From: Pirellulaceae bacterium
GTDB lineage: Bacteria; Planctomycetota; Planctomycetia; Pirellulales; Pirellulaceae
Reading direction: 5' to 3'
Assembly: GCA_020852965.1 (NCBI GenBank)
Contig: JADYZV010000012.1
Span: 1 to 64,000 of the forward strand
Length of the DNA: 64,000 nt
In this document: piece after piece, positions 28,278 to 38,986 of the stretch
How positions within the stretch are numbered: the stretch's first letter is position 1
How the letters are laid out: every line of letters starts with the position of its first letter
The notes under the pieces: model-generated
What the model saw: the letters and a program-made list of their open reading frames with translations, nothing else
What the model was told of the DNA's origin: nothing
Databases searched by the model: none
Made by a program: the position numbers and the translations under genes

Positions 28278-30422
28278 TTACTTCAAGCGGACCACGCGAC
28301 TGGCCTGAAGATGCCCAGCCTGCAATTGCGGCAGATAGCCGCGCAACCCAGTGATGCCGACGGCTTGATTGAGATATCGATCGAGATTCAGGCCGGGCAC
28401 CGGACTGACGTAGGAAAGAATCTTGCCCGTGTCGTCGGTCAGTGCATGGGAAGGCTGTCCAGCGCTTGCGGCGATGACTGGAACTAGCCACCCAGTCGCA
28501 TCGTAGCTCGAATCACCTCCGATTGCGCGGTCGAAATCGGATTGGACGACACCGCTGATGGAACCACTCGAAGTGCTGGCCAACATAATGGCGCCGGATG
28601 CTCCTGTCGCGTTTGACCCTGAGGTATCCGAGCCGCTGTAAGTTAGGCTTGTGCGATTGAGTGCCAAATAGCCACTACGGGCTGCCAATTCTGCAAACTC
28701 CTCGATCCGCTCCATAAGCAATCGAGCGCGGCCACGCTCGATCGCGGAACCACCGTGTTCGACGTAGTAGCGAGCCGATTCGTAAATGGGTTGCAGGCTC
28801 CACAGTTGCATCGGCTGAGTGACCGCTTCGCTCAATACGAGTTGAAGCTGATTGAGGTCCACATTCGCAGCGGCAGCCGTTTGCAACGCGTCGATATTCG
28901 CGGCGCCGCTGGATTGAGCGACTGGGGGCGAAGCAGTTTCGGTTCCCTGCCCGATTCCGTACCAATTGACATTGTCTGTGGCTGGGTTGGGTTGGCTGGA
29001 TTGGTAAGCCGCAAGGGATCCCGTGCCGCCTTGGAGGGCGCTGGATAGTCGCTGCAATCCGGCCGACAAGGGTGCCGTGCGCTCCTCCGACGGCAGGTCT
29101 TGGCCAGCCCGCCCCGCATCGCGAGACGACAGTGCGGGTGCCATGTGCGGGCTGCCTACGCCGCCAGTGCGTTGATTGCCCAGTGTTCGCGGGTCGCGCC
29201 ATGGACGATGACGGCGGCTAACGGGTGCCGTCGTAACGGTTTCAACTTGAGGAATTCCATCTGGATACATCTGCTCGAAGGCGCGTGGCGAATTGGGACG
29301 AACCTGTCCCTTGTGCATGGCCAACGAAAACGGATCGGCCTGCAACGGGTCAGGGCCACTCTGCTTGGCGCGTCCGTACATGCGTTCGAGCCACGTAAAG
29401 CGCATGCCATCGTCGTTGAGTTCCATCGCATGCCAACCAGCAAAGGTGCCTCCTCCACCGGACGGGGCCACTCCGTCTACGTATTCTGCATCCTCGTAGA
29501 TGACTTCGCCGTAACCGTCATCGACTATCTGGCCCTCGATGGTTCCTCCATCGACGTATTCGCCAGCTAAATATTCGCCGCCAATATAATCTCCTTCGAC
29601 GGGATTGCCATAGATCGCCCCTTCGCCGATAGGCTCGCCTTCGATGATTTGCCCAGGTGCGTAGCTCTCGTCGACGACTACTTCACCATCGATAACTTCA
29701 CCAGCCTTGGGCGTTCTTGGATAACTCCCTTCGACGATGAAGGGTTGCGTAGACTGAGCTTGCCCATCGTAGTATTCGTCCGAGGTTCCAAGCGTTATTA
29801 CGCCGTCGTCCGAGCCGGCTTGATAGGCTGCGGCGACCACTCCCGACGATGCACGTGCGCCGGGCGCGGTACGAGCCGATGAGCTAGGTGTGACCGGCTG
29901 CGAGCTTACCGATTGCGTATGGATCCATCGGAATTCTCCGGCGGGAGGGGCGATCTTGTACCACAGTACCTCCTTGCCTTCGGCGTTGCGAGTCGACTGC
30001 TCCCCGATTACCCCCAATTGTTCTCCAGAAGTCAATTTCACTTGCCAGCGGTATTGTTTTGCCGATCCGAGCGAGGTACCAATCCAACTGACTGCCGAGG
30101 GGTTGGTCACTTCAATGATCCGTCCGCCGGGCAGCAAGTAGGCATCGGCGGCTTGCACCCAACTGAAACTACCTTCGGGCGGTCGAACTCCGAGCCATTC
30201 GTCGTCCGTTCGATGATAGACTTCCAAGGAAGCGTTGAGGGGAATATCACCGGTAGGATAAAAGTCTTCTCCAGGACCACTGCGCAACTGGGCGGCCTCG
30301 GCGGAGACGTAGACAATCGTGGCCGCATCGTCCTGCTTTGCCGGAAAATCGGCAGCAACGGATACGGCCGCGAAACCGATGATGAGCGCAACGCCTATCC
30401 AAGCTCTGTTGGGAGTTCCCAT
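28278..30422 (-). CDS. Secreted SH3-domain protein with acidic repeat region
   Basis: 714 residues from the ATG at 30422 (MGTPNRAWIGVALIIGFAAV), which gives a clean signal peptide; the frame runs on to 30515. Two bacterial SH3 domains follow: one at about residues 35-100 (VSAEAAQLRSGPGEDFYPTG) and one at about 100-170 with the same WxGT and WVQA/WIHT signatures. Residues about 225-330 are an acidic Gly-rich tract with EGxxxGE and EYxxGGxI repeats. The remainder is Ser/Thr/Gln-rich and helical. SH3 domains of this sort bind cell-wall peptides; function otherwise unknown. Upstream of its start lie two palindromic elements. Confidence 0.75.
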   Translation of the reverse strand: MGTPNRAWIGVALIIGFAAVSVAADFPAKQDDAATIVYVSAEAAQLRSGPGEDFYPTGDIPLNASLEVYHRTDDEWLGVRPPEGSFSWVQAADAYLLPGGRIIEVTNPSAVSWIGTSLGSAKQYRWQVKLTSGEQLGVIGEQSTRNAEGKEVLWYKIAPPAGEFRWIHTQSVSSQPVTPSSSARTAPGARASSGVVAAAYQAGSDDGVITLGTSDEYYDGQAQSTQPFIVEGSYPRTPKAGEVIDGEVVVDESYAPGQIIEGEPIGEGAIYGNPVEGDYIGGEYLAGEYVDGGTIEGQIVDDGYGEVIYEDAEYVDGVAPSGGGGTFAGWHAMELNDDGMRFTWLERMYGRAKQSGPDPLQADPFSLAMHKGQVRPNSPRAFEQMYPDGIPQVETVTTAPVSRRHRPWRDPRTLGNQRTGGVGSPHMAPALSSRDAGRAGQDLPSEERTAPLSAGLQRLSSALQGGTGSLAAYQSSQPNPATDNVNWYGIGQGTETASPPVAQSSGAANIDALQTAAAANVDLNQLQLVLSEAVTQPMQLWSLQPIYESARYYVEHGGSAIERGRARLLMERIEEFAELAARSGYLALNRTSLTYSGSDTSGSNATGASGAIMLASTSSGSISGVVQSDFDRAIGGDSSYDATGWLVPVIAASAGQPSHALTDDTGKILSYVSPVPGLNLDRYLNQAVGITGLRGYLPQLQAGHLQASRVVRLK

Positions 30423-30514
30423 GGACGCGAGTCTTTCACATTTGGATGTGGATTTACTAAGGTCGCCTTGCACGCCGCGAAAGGTGCGGTCGATTGAGTT
30501 GCTCTTGAACAGCA

Positions 30515-30648
30515 CTAGTGCTTCAACCTTTTTTAATCTTAGGGTCTGGTGTAGTGGACGAGGCCCGCGAGTCCCTGGTACCTACTAAGTCGAAAGGACT
30601 CGCGGGCCTCGTCCACTACCCCAACTCTAAATGTGGTTGAAGCACTAG
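30515..30648. mobile_element. MITE-like element with 14-bp TIRs and inner palindrome
   Basis: Terminal repeats CTAGTGCTTCAACC (30515-30528) and GGTTGAAGCACTAG (30635-30648) are perfect. Inside is a 24-bp perfect palindrome of the GTAGTGGACGAGG family (30551-30574 and 30596-30619). At 134 bp with no coding capacity it has the form of a small non-autonomous transposon. No clear target duplication was found. Confidence 0.6.
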
Positions 30649-30790
30649 CCGATTCTACCGGACGTCAATTCGCAATTTCACCAATCAATTCACGGAGAGT
30701 GAGCGCAGCGGTGGCCCTTCCCAAATGTTAGCTACCCAATTTTGCTCGCGACTGCAAGCCCAACTAGCTTTGAGAGTATTGCCCCCTAGT

Positions 30791-30913
30791 GGTCTGTTAC
30801 AGCTAGGAATTAGGGTTGAAGGTAGTGGACGAGGTTACGAGTCCCATGCATCTGCCAAGCCAAAAGGACTCGCGGGCCTCGTCCACTACCCTGAAATTAA
30901 GCTGTAACAGACC
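30791..30913. mobile_element. Second MITE-like element with different TIRs
   Basis: Terminal repeats GGTCTGTTACAGCT (30791-30804) and AGCTGTAACAGACC (30900-30913) are perfect. Inside are arms of the GTAGTGGACGAGG family (30822-30844 and 30866-30889), here with a mismatched centre. The 123-bp size and layout match the element at 30515, but the outer repeats differ in sequence. Confidence 0.6.
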
Positions 30914-31052
30914 CTTAGTAGCCGGGGAGCTAGGCTTGGGGGCTCGAAGCAGTTAGACTGCTGGGTAAATCCTTTTCCAACCACTTGTCGTAGCACCATT
31001 CAAGGTGGCCAACGATTGATCGCAGACGACCGTTCTCAATGGATCTGCTAAC

Positions 31053-31898
31053 ATGCCCAATTATGTAGTCCGATGCGGCATCATGCGTACTTTGCATGTC
31101 ATGCAGGGGCGCCAAGAATACATACGAGGTATGCGGGTGATTGCCCGCACTCCACGCGGCCTAGAGGCTGGCGAGATCGTCTGTGAAGCAGACCAACGCG
31201 TTCTCGATCAAATGGACAATCCGCCTGGCGGAACACTGCAGCGTCCGATGACCGAGGAGGATGAAAACGAGCTCGCCCATTTGACCGCCCACAGTGTCGC
31301 CGAAGCTGACATCTGTTTTCGCGCGATGCGAGAACTCGAGCTCCCCATGGATTTGGTCGATATCGAGCGCGTATTTGGTGGCGAACGCGTGGTCGTGTAC
31401 TACTTGTCTGAAAACCGTGTCGATTTTCGCGAGCTGGTCAAGCGACTGTCGAATGAACTGCAAACGCGGATTGAAATGCGGCAAATTGGCGTACGCGATG
31501 AGGCCAAGCTGTTGGCCGACTACGGTGATTGCGGCAAGCCGGTTTGTTGCAATACGCACTTGATGAAGATGCCGCCAGTCTCTATGAAGATGGCCAAGAT
31601 GCAAAAAGCTACATTGGATCCCAATAAAATCTCAGGGCGTTGCGGAAGACTAAAATGTTGCTTGCGTTACGAGTATGATGTATATGAAGAGCATCAACGT
31701 AGTTTGCCGCGCATCGGTGCGGATATTGTGACCAGCAACGGTCGTGGTCGCGTGCTAGGGCAGGAAGTCTTGTCACGTCAGTTGCTAGTGCAAATGGAAG
31801 ACAATCGCCGCGTGATGGTCCATGCCGATGACATACTGTCGGTCATGCGCCGCGAAAAGACGCGAGAACGAACTAAGCAGGCTTCCGAGGAAGAGTAA
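31053..31898 (+). CDS. PSP1 C-terminal domain protein, YaaT-like
   Basis: 281 residues. The PSP1/YaaT family is recognised by RVIARTPRGLEAGEIV, the helix with DELVKRL-like spacing and the cysteine-bearing stretch CGKPVCCNTHL and then GRCGRLKCCLRYE. In Bacillus, YaaT helps the phosphorelay and RNase Y, forming a complex with YmcA and YlbF. A membrane helix is absent. The start ATG follows no strong Shine-Dalgarno. A terminator hairpin sits 5 bp behind the stop, so it is probably a single-gene unit. Confidence 0.9.
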   Translation: MPNYVVRCGIMRTLHVMQGRQEYIRGMRVIARTPRGLEAGEIVCEADQRVLDQMDNPPGGTLQRPMTEEDENELAHLTAHSVAEADICFRAMRELELPMDLVDIERVFGGERVVVYYLSENRVDFRELVKRLSNELQTRIEMRQIGVRDEAKLLADYGDCGKPVCCNTHLMKMPPVSMKMAKMQKATLDPNKISGRCGRLKCCLRYEYDVYEEHQRSLPRIGADIVTSNGRGRVLGQEVLSRQLLVQMEDNRRVMVHADDILSVMRREKTRERTKQASEEE

Positions 31899-31903
31899 CG
31901 TAG

Positions 31904-31927
31904 CTCGGTGGTCCCCCACCGAGTTTT
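31904..31927 (+). terminator. Intrinsic-type terminator behind the PSP1 gene
   Basis: CTCGGTGG (31904-31911), loop TCCC, CCACCGAG (31916-31923), then TTTT. Two further hairpins of the form CACGxCGG-GGA-CCGCCGTG follow at 31928-31946 and 31959-31977. Confidence 0.7.
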
Positions 31928-32036
31928 CACGACGGGGACCGCCGTGCGACGTTGTTTCCACGGCGGGGACCGCCGTGCTACGTTTAGGGCCGGATACAAT
32001 TTAAGCATATAATTATGGCAGGAACAGGTGAGCCGC

Positions 32037-32435
32037 ATGTCGACTGAAAAGATACATCCGATCGTGGAATTGCTTCAGCAGGATCAACGCTATCACATCG
32101 AAGCCTATCAATTCGTGCGAGAAGCTCTGGCCTACGCGCAGGAGATCCTCAAGATGCCCGCCGAAGGGGGTGAAGGCGAACAGCACATTACCGGGCAACA
32201 ATTGTGCGAAGCGATCCGCCAGTATTCGCTCGAACAATACGGCTTCATGGCCAAGACGGTACTCAACAGTTGGGGCGTGCACAACACCGGCGATTTCGGA
32301 GAAATCGTCTACAACTTAATTCGTATCAAGCACATGAAGCGCTCGAAGTCAGATCGTCGTGAAGATTTCGAAGACTGCTACGACTTTACCACCGCCTTCG
32401 AGCCAGTGTTCGAACTATCAGGTAGCGATGATTGA
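32037..32435 (+). CDS. Minf_1886-type protein, Planctomycetes/Verrucomicrobia-restricted
   Basis: 132 residues from the ATG at 32037; a GTG at 32028 also fits. It reads as the small conserved family TIGR04138 known only from these two phyla: an N-terminal helix with YQFVREALAYAQEIL, the ITGQQLCEAIRQYSLEQYG segment and SWGVHNTGDFGEIVYNLI. No catalytic motif is visible, and the function of the family is unknown. It lies between the PSP1 gene and hemB on the same strand, separated from hemB by a long inverted repeat. Confidence 0.8.
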   Translation: MSTEKIHPIVELLQQDQRYHIEAYQFVREALAYAQEILKMPAEGGEGEQHITGQQLCEAIRQYSLEQYGFMAKTVLNSWGVHNTGDFGEIVYNLIRIKHMKRSKSDRREDFEDCYDFTTAFEPVFELSGSDD

Positions 32436-32451
32436 AATCGCATTGTCGCCT

Positions 32452-33572
<1,121 letters not shown>

Positions 33573-33691
33573 CGAACAAATTCGGCCTTTGGCTAAATCC
33601 CCGCTGCCGTTGCGCCCCTGGAGTAGGCTCGCGAGCGAGCACCTAGGCACCGCAGCCAGCATTCAGCTCACCCTTCTCAGGCCCCAATCGC

Positions 33692-35071
33692 TCACTCTCC
33701 CACTTCGCTGGCTTGAGCTGGTATGGCCGGCTCATCGTTGCCGTCGCCCGCTGGCGGCTTGCCAAGGGTCGACATAAAGAACAAACCCGCACAGATGGCC
33801 ACGCAAATCCCTGGGATTGCCCAGAAGGCACGCCAGTTGGTAACCGTGTCTGGAGTACCATCCGCTGCCGTCGTCGGCTTAGTGAAGTATTGATTGAGCC
33901 AGCCTGAAAGTTCGGATCCTAAGTACATTCCCAATCCATAGACTAAGAATCCGTACACCGACTGTGCCGTGGCGGTCAACGACTCGGGGGCGATCAGGTT
34001 GGCATTGACCATTCCAGCAGCGAAGAAGAAGTCAAAGCAGATGCCGTGAATGGCGACTCCGAACAATACCATCGGCAGCGGTTTGCCGATGGCGAAGACC
34101 CCAAAGCGAATGGCCCAAGCGCTGATTCCAACCAACAACACCCAATTCATGTTGACGTTGTTCGTCCCCAGGAACCAAGGAAGCGTCAGCATAAAGAATA
34201 TCTCGATCCATTGGCCGATGGTCATAACGGGTCCGACGATGCGTGGCGGCACTCCTGTCTTTTCCAGGAACAAGGCACCAAAGGCAAAATACAATCCCAT
34301 CGCCATGGCACCGACGAAGGTCACCAGGAAGAAAATGGGATGGCTGGTGAGCATCTCAATCGAGCCTTGCAGGATCCCAACATCTGCGACCGCCGCCACG
34401 GCGGGCTCTCCGGCCACGGCGCTAGCTGCTGGGTCGACTTTGGATGGGTCTGCTGGGAGAGTGAAGGCATACAGTCCCAACACCAATGATAGACCGGCGG
34501 CTAGTAGCAGTGGATTGGCATTGACCGGCTGCCCCTTCTTCAAAATGAGAGTATGCGAGAGTCCAGCCGCAATCCAACCAATCGTTCCGAACACACGTAT
34601 CCAAGGAAAACCCTGGTTTGCCAAGCCGCCGAAGATATCGGCGTCGTGCTTGAAGACAATTGCGTTAACTAGTCCGAGCGTCGGGGAGAAGGCCAGTGCA
34701 TAGAGGAGCGTCAACCAATAGAAACGCCGCGCGTTGTCAGCCCTGGCCATCAGAATCAACAGCACAGCACCAATTAGATGCAATACACCAATCATCACTT
34801 GGGTACTAAAGTACTTGTCCGCCAATGGCCCAAGAATCAGAATTGAAATCATTGTGCCGATCGGCATACAGGCATAGATACTGCCGATCTCTTTGCGAGA
34901 GAAACCTCGGGCGTTGAGCAAATTGCCGAGCACCACGATCCATGCGCCCCAAATGGCGAATTCCAGAAAGTGCAACAGGCAGAACTGCCAGTGCGTGGTG
35001 ATGAAACTAAAGAAAGCCAACGACTGCGAATTAGCGCCAGCCGAGCCGGTTTGAGCGAGCAAAGTCAACAT
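33692..35071 (-). CDS. MFS transporter, nucleoside:H+ symporter (NupG) type
   Basis: 459 residues with about 12 membrane helices. The first cytoplasmic loop reads GFSRKEIGSIYACMPIGTMIS and the second half has FGVAIHGICFDFFFAAG, both as in the NupG/XapB nucleoside symporter group of the major facilitator superfamily. An Ala/Pro-rich loop of about 40 residues separates the two halves. The substrate could be a nucleoside or a sugar. Convergent with hemB; divergent from the GldG-like gene, with a palindromic element in the 258-bp divergent gap. Confidence 0.85.
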   Translation of the reverse strand: MLTLLAQTGSAGANSQSLAFFSFITTHWQFCLLHFLEFAIWGAWIVVLGNLLNARGFSRKEIGSIYACMPIGTMISILILGPLADKYFSTQVMIGVLHLIGAVLLILMARADNARRFYWLTLLYALAFSPTLGLVNAIVFKHDADIFGGLANQGFPWIRVFGTIGWIAAGLSHTLILKKGQPVNANPLLLAAGLSLVLGLYAFTLPADPSKVDPAASAVAGEPAVAAVADVGILQGSIEMLTSHPIFFLVTFVGAMAMGLYFAFGALFLEKTGVPPRIVGPVMTIGQWIEIFFMLTLPWFLGTNNVNMNWVLLVGISAWAIRFGVFAIGKPLPMVLFGVAIHGICFDFFFAAGMVNANLIAPESLTATAQSVYGFLVYGLGMYLGSELSGWLNQYFTKPTTAADGTPDTVTNWRAFWAIPGICVAICAGLFFMSTLGKPPAGDGNDEPAIPAQASEVGE

Positions 35072-35200
35072 GAGTGGATAACTCGACTGTGAGGAGTGAT
35101 GGAGCGGAGGGATTGTGCGATTTGCAAGAGTCTAGCTTCTCTCGAACCAGAAATAAAGTATGCTGCGCTACTCGTATTACGTGTAACGCATAGAATTTGG

Positions 35201-35269
35201 GTAGTGGACGAGCCACGCGAGTCCGTTGGATTCGAGATAGGCCAGGGACTTGCGGGCCTCGTCCGCTCC
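35201..35269. repeat. GTAGTGGACGAG palindromic element
   Basis: Left arm 35201-35224 (GTAGTGGACGAGCCACGCG) and right arm 35246-35269 (GGACTTGCGGGCCTCGTCC) are imperfectly paired. Same family as at 30551, 30822 and 45530. It lies between the divergent MFS and GldG-like genes. Confidence 0.8.
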
Positions 35270-35329
35270 CCTACCGTCTGGCGACGGTAGCTACGAACTG
35301 GCTTCGGTAGCTTCGAAGGAACTCTCGTT

Positions 35330-37993
35330 TTGAAACGCTCAACGCTTCAAAAATGCCAATGGCTGATCATGCTGACTCTAAGCGCTTTGGCAGGCTGTGG
35401 CGGTTGTCGCCCTGACGGGTCAGACAAGTTGACGCGCGAGGAACTGGAAAAACGTGCCCGCGAGAAGCGTGATTCGTTGGAAATAAGTGAGCTCTTGTCT
35501 TTACCAACCGATAGCGGAACAAAAATCTTGACCGCCAAGCCGGGGCACTGGATCGAAACACGGCAACAATACAAATCCAATCGCGACGACCTGCAAGTCA
35601 TCGCGGTGGGGAATGTCGGTCGAGGTAAGGAACCGGCGATTATTCCCGGCACTGATGTGGTCAACGAAGTCACTCGCCGGACTAGCCTACCGCGTGGGCA
35701 GACCAAGACCGTCGAACTGCAGTACTTTGTCCCGAACTCGGGTAAGAGGCGAGATGTCTTCGACATGGTCGCCGTCCCCAGCAATCAACTCAACTTTCGT
35801 ACCGAATTGTTGAATTGGCCACTACAAACTCCCATTCTACAGTCTCCCGATATCAAGCCGGCCAACGAACTACTCGAACATGAATTTCACCTAGCCGTTC
35901 TCAGCCCTCAACCTTTGGGATACGAGTTCCTGAGCTCGCTCGATGCCATTTATTGGCGCGGCGATGACCTGATGGAGAACGAGCGCACACGCCCCTATTT
36001 CGTATCGCTGGTCAAGCCAGAAAATAACAGCTACGCATTCCCGCATTCCATGCTGACCATGACCTCGATGGCCGTCGTCGTGTGGGATGACGTTTCGCCG
36101 GACGATCTATCGAATGATCAACAGACGGCGCTGGTCGATTGGTTGCATTGGGGAGGCGAGCTATTGATCAGTGGCCCCAGCAGTTGGTCGCGACTTCAAA
36201 ATTCGTTCCTGTCTCCCTATCTTCCAGCTACCTCGGCTGAAGCGGTCGAGTATGAGACGAGCGATTTTGCGGAACTGTCCCGCACATGGACGACCGCTGA
36301 CCGAACCACTTCCAACCCAAACGAACCCTTGACAATTCTTGGGCCGAAAATTGGAGGGCTGCGTTTTCAACTTAACGAGCGCGGGCAGTGGCTGCCTGGT
36401 AGTGGTGAGTTGGTAGCTGAGTCGCAGGTCGGCAGAGGGCGCATCGCGGCGACTGCCTTTCCACTACGCGAGCCACGCATCTATCGTTGGAAATATTTTT
36501 CGAGCTTCTTCTCGACGGGGCTTCTGCGACGGCCACCGCGCACGGTTGCCGCCAACATCACCACTCGCGTGTGGCAACAGATGTGGGCCAAGCCGCTCGA
36601 TGGCATGGAGCGCGATCCGCGGTTGCACTCCAATTTCCGCTTGCTGTCTCGCGATCTACCGCTGGCCAACGCGAGCATGGAATCACTCCCTCAATCACCC
36701 CTCGCCCAATCGACGCTGCCAAGACGCGACGAATCGGTCACGGCGCTGATGCTGGGACAAGTCGATGAGGCCTATGAACCGGAAACAGCTCCAGCGCTCG
36801 ATCCTAGGCCCCCCCAGTGGTTGCCCAAGCCGAGCGGTGCGGCTCAAGATTTCAACACGCCCGCAGTGGCTGCCGAGAACGAGCCGAACGCAGGCTTTGA
36901 AGCCGTGCGTTGGGGAGGCGCTGCCTCCTGGAGCGACACGGCGGGGGTGTCGCAAGAAGCCCTGTCAACGCTCAAGGCCGCCGCCGGTATCGAACTACCA
37001 ACGCGCTCCACGATTCTCTATTTGTTAGGCGGATACCTGGTCTGTCTGGTACCGCTGAATTGGCTGCTATTTCGACTGCTGGGGCGGCTGGAGTTTGCTT
37101 GGCTGGCCGCTCCGCTACTAGCGCTGGTGGGAGTGGCCGTGGTAACGCGTGTCGCCAGCTTGGATATTGGTTTCGCACGGCGGACTACCGAATTATCGAT
37201 TCTCGAACTACACGACAGCTATCCACGAGGACATCTGACGCAGTTCATCGCGCTGTATACTTCGCTCTCGACCAATTACACCGTGAAGTTTCCGGAGAAT
37301 GGTAGCGTGGTCCTACCGATGGGAGACTTCGCCCGTGCACGGCATCGAGCGGTTGCCGCGCTACGAACCGTCCGTTCCAACTTTGGCCGCGCGTCAGGCG
37401 TAACGCTCGAGCCATTAACGGTCTATTCGAATTCGACCGAAATGCTTCACGCCGAGCAAGTTGTCGGACTTCCAGGTGGCATCGTGTTGGGCCAGTCGTC
37501 GAGCCAGCAACCCGCCGTAAAAAATGAAACGGGATTGCCGTTGCACGCCTGCGTGGTGCTACACTCTCCTGCGGCAGGGACCATCGAGTTCTGTTGGATC
37601 GACGAACTTGCTCCCGGCAAAGCGTTCACCTTGAACTTCACCCCAGCGACCAACAACAACTTATGGAAACGCTGGGAAGGCAGATCGAGTACCCAAGCCG
37701 CACGCCCTGAAACCGAAACCGACGGCGACGATTCGCTGTGGATCGGTGGACTGCTGCACGAGCTCGCTCGCAAGACACCCTTATTGCCTGGCCAAATGCG
37801 GTTGATTGGCTATACCGATAACCGACCGGGTGACTTGGAAGTCGTACCTGCCGAGGATCAGTTCGATGGGCGCTGCGTGGTCGTCGCCCACTTGAATCCG
37901 CCACCGCTAGGTCTAATACAGCCCGATCGTTGGATTTTGAGTCGCCCTGTTACCAATGGTGTCGTGCCGCTCGAAGGAGAGCTGAATGATTGA
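35330..37993 (+). CDS. Lipoprotein-leader membrane protein, GldG-like, partner of ABC ATPase
   Basis: 887 residues from a TTG at 35330 preceded by AAGGA. The leader LIMLTLSALAGCGGC has a lipobox-like cysteine at about residue 23. Residues about 40-520 are a soluble external part that contains LVDWLHWGGELLISGPSSW, similar to the GATase-like fold of GldG and Mce-type ABC accessory proteins. Two membrane helices follow at about 565-615 (TILYLLGGYLVCLVPLNWLLF and LAAPLLALVGVAVVTRVA), then a C-terminal domain of 270 residues. Its stop overlaps the next ATG by 8 bp, so it works with that ATPase. No ABC permease gene lies on either side. Function otherwise unknown. Confidence 0.7.
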   Translation: MKRSTLQKCQWLIMLTLSALAGCGGCRPDGSDKLTREELEKRAREKRDSLEISELLSLPTDSGTKILTAKPGHWIETRQQYKSNRDDLQVIAVGNVGRGKEPAIIPGTDVVNEVTRRTSLPRGQTKTVELQYFVPNSGKRRDVFDMVAVPSNQLNFRTELLNWPLQTPILQSPDIKPANELLEHEFHLAVLSPQPLGYEFLSSLDAIYWRGDDLMENERTRPYFVSLVKPENNSYAFPHSMLTMTSMAVVVWDDVSPDDLSNDQQTALVDWLHWGGELLISGPSSWSRLQNSFLSPYLPATSAEAVEYETSDFAELSRTWTTADRTTSNPNEPLTILGPKIGGLRFQLNERGQWLPGSGELVAESQVGRGRIAATAFPLREPRIYRWKYFSSFFSTGLLRRPPRTVAANITTRVWQQMWAKPLDGMERDPRLHSNFRLLSRDLPLANASMESLPQSPLAQSTLPRRDESVTALMLGQVDEAYEPETAPALDPRPPQWLPKPSGAAQDFNTPAVAAENEPNAGFEAVRWGGAASWSDTAGVSQEALSTLKAAAGIELPTRSTILYLLGGYLVCLVPLNWLLFRLLGRLEFAWLAAPLLALVGVAVVTRVASLDIGFARRTTELSILELHDSYPRGHLTQFIALYTSLSTNYTVKFPENGSVVLPMGDFARARHRAVAALRTVRSNFGRASGVTLEPLTVYSNSTEMLHAEQVVGLPGGIVLGQSSSQQPAVKNETGLPLHACVVLHSPAAGTIEFCWIDELAPGKAFTLNFTPATNNNLWKRWEGRSSTQAARPETETDGDDSLWIGGLLHELARKTPLLPGQMRLIGYTDNRPGDLEVVPAEDQFDGRCVVVAHLNPPPLGLIQPDRWILSRPVTNGVVPLEGELND

Positions 37994-38912
37994 GTTGTTC
38001 GAGTTCGGCAAAGACTATGGCGACTTTACGGCCGTCGGCTCGCTGACGCTGAAGATCGAAGCGGGCGAGATGTATGGCTTCATCGGCCCCAACGGAGCTG
38101 GCAAGAGTACCACCATTCGCTTCTTGGCCACACTCCTCAAAGCCACTCGCGGAGATGCCACCGTCAATGGCTTTAGCGTCAGTAGCGATCCGATGTCGGT
38201 GCGGCGTAGTATCGGCTACATGCCCGACGACTTCGGGGTCTACGATGGCATGAAGGTCTGGGAGTTTCTCGACTTTTTTGCCGTGGCTTATAAGATCGGT
38301 CGCACGCAGCGCAAGCAAGTCATCATGGATGTGCTCGAGCTGCTCGACCTGGCGCACAAACGCGACGATTTTGTCAATGGTCTCTCACGCGGTATGAAGC
38401 AAAGACTCTGCTTGGCCAAAACACTGGTGCACGATCCCCCCGTACTCATTTTGGACGAACCGACCAGCGGACTCGATCCCAGAGCGCGCATCGAAGTCAA
38501 AGCGCTGCTCAAGGAACTACGCCGCATGGGTAAGACGGTGCTCATCAGCAGCCACATCCTGTCGGAACTCGCCGATTGCTGCTCGTCGATCGGAATCATC
38601 GAACGCGGACAATTGTTGATGACTGGACCCATGGATAGCGTCTATAGCCAAATTCGTCGCAATCGAATGGTCGACATTCGATTCAATGACAAAATCGAAG
38701 CTGGCGTTTCTATCCTGAGGTCCTGTCCAGAATTGCGAGATATCGAGGTGAATGGCGACCGCGTGCTCGTCGAGCTTGAAGCGGACGAGACGCAATTGGC
38801 TCAGATCATGGCTCGTTTGGTCGAGGAAGGCATCCCGCTGCGTAGTTTTAATGATAAAGAACCAACCTTGGAGGATGTGTTCATGATGGTTACCAAAGGT
38901 CTGGTAACCTAG
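37986..38912 (+). CDS. ABC transporter ATP-binding protein
   Basis: 308 residues. Walker A GPNGAGKST (34-42), signature LSRGMKQRLCLAK, Walker B VLILDEPTSGLDP and H-loop SSHILSE are all intact. About 60 residues follow the ATPase fold, ending EPTLEDVFM, as in NatA/CcmA-type exporter ATPases. The ATG lies inside the last codons of the GldG-like gene, indicating translational coupling. No permease is adjacent, so either the GldG-like protein contributes the membrane part or a permease is encoded elsewhere. Confidence 0.92.
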   Translation: MIELFEFGKDYGDFTAVGSLTLKIEAGEMYGFIGPNGAGKSTTIRFLATLLKATRGDATVNGFSVSSDPMSVRRSIGYMPDDFGVYDGMKVWEFLDFFAVAYKIGRTQRKQVIMDVLELLDLAHKRDDFVNGLSRGMKQRLCLAKTLVHDPPVLILDEPTSGLDPRARIEVKALLKELRRMGKTVLISSHILSELADCCSSIGIIERGQLLMTGPMDSVYSQIRRNRMVDIRFNDKIEAGVSILRSCPELRDIEVNGDRVLVELEADETQLAQIMARLVEEGIPLRSFNDKEPTLEDVFMMVTKGLVT

Positions 38913-38986
38913 TGGAATGTAGTCGCGAGATGTGTCACACTAGAGCTGCCTAAAAGTTACGATACTCCTTTAGGAAGGATTCAGTC

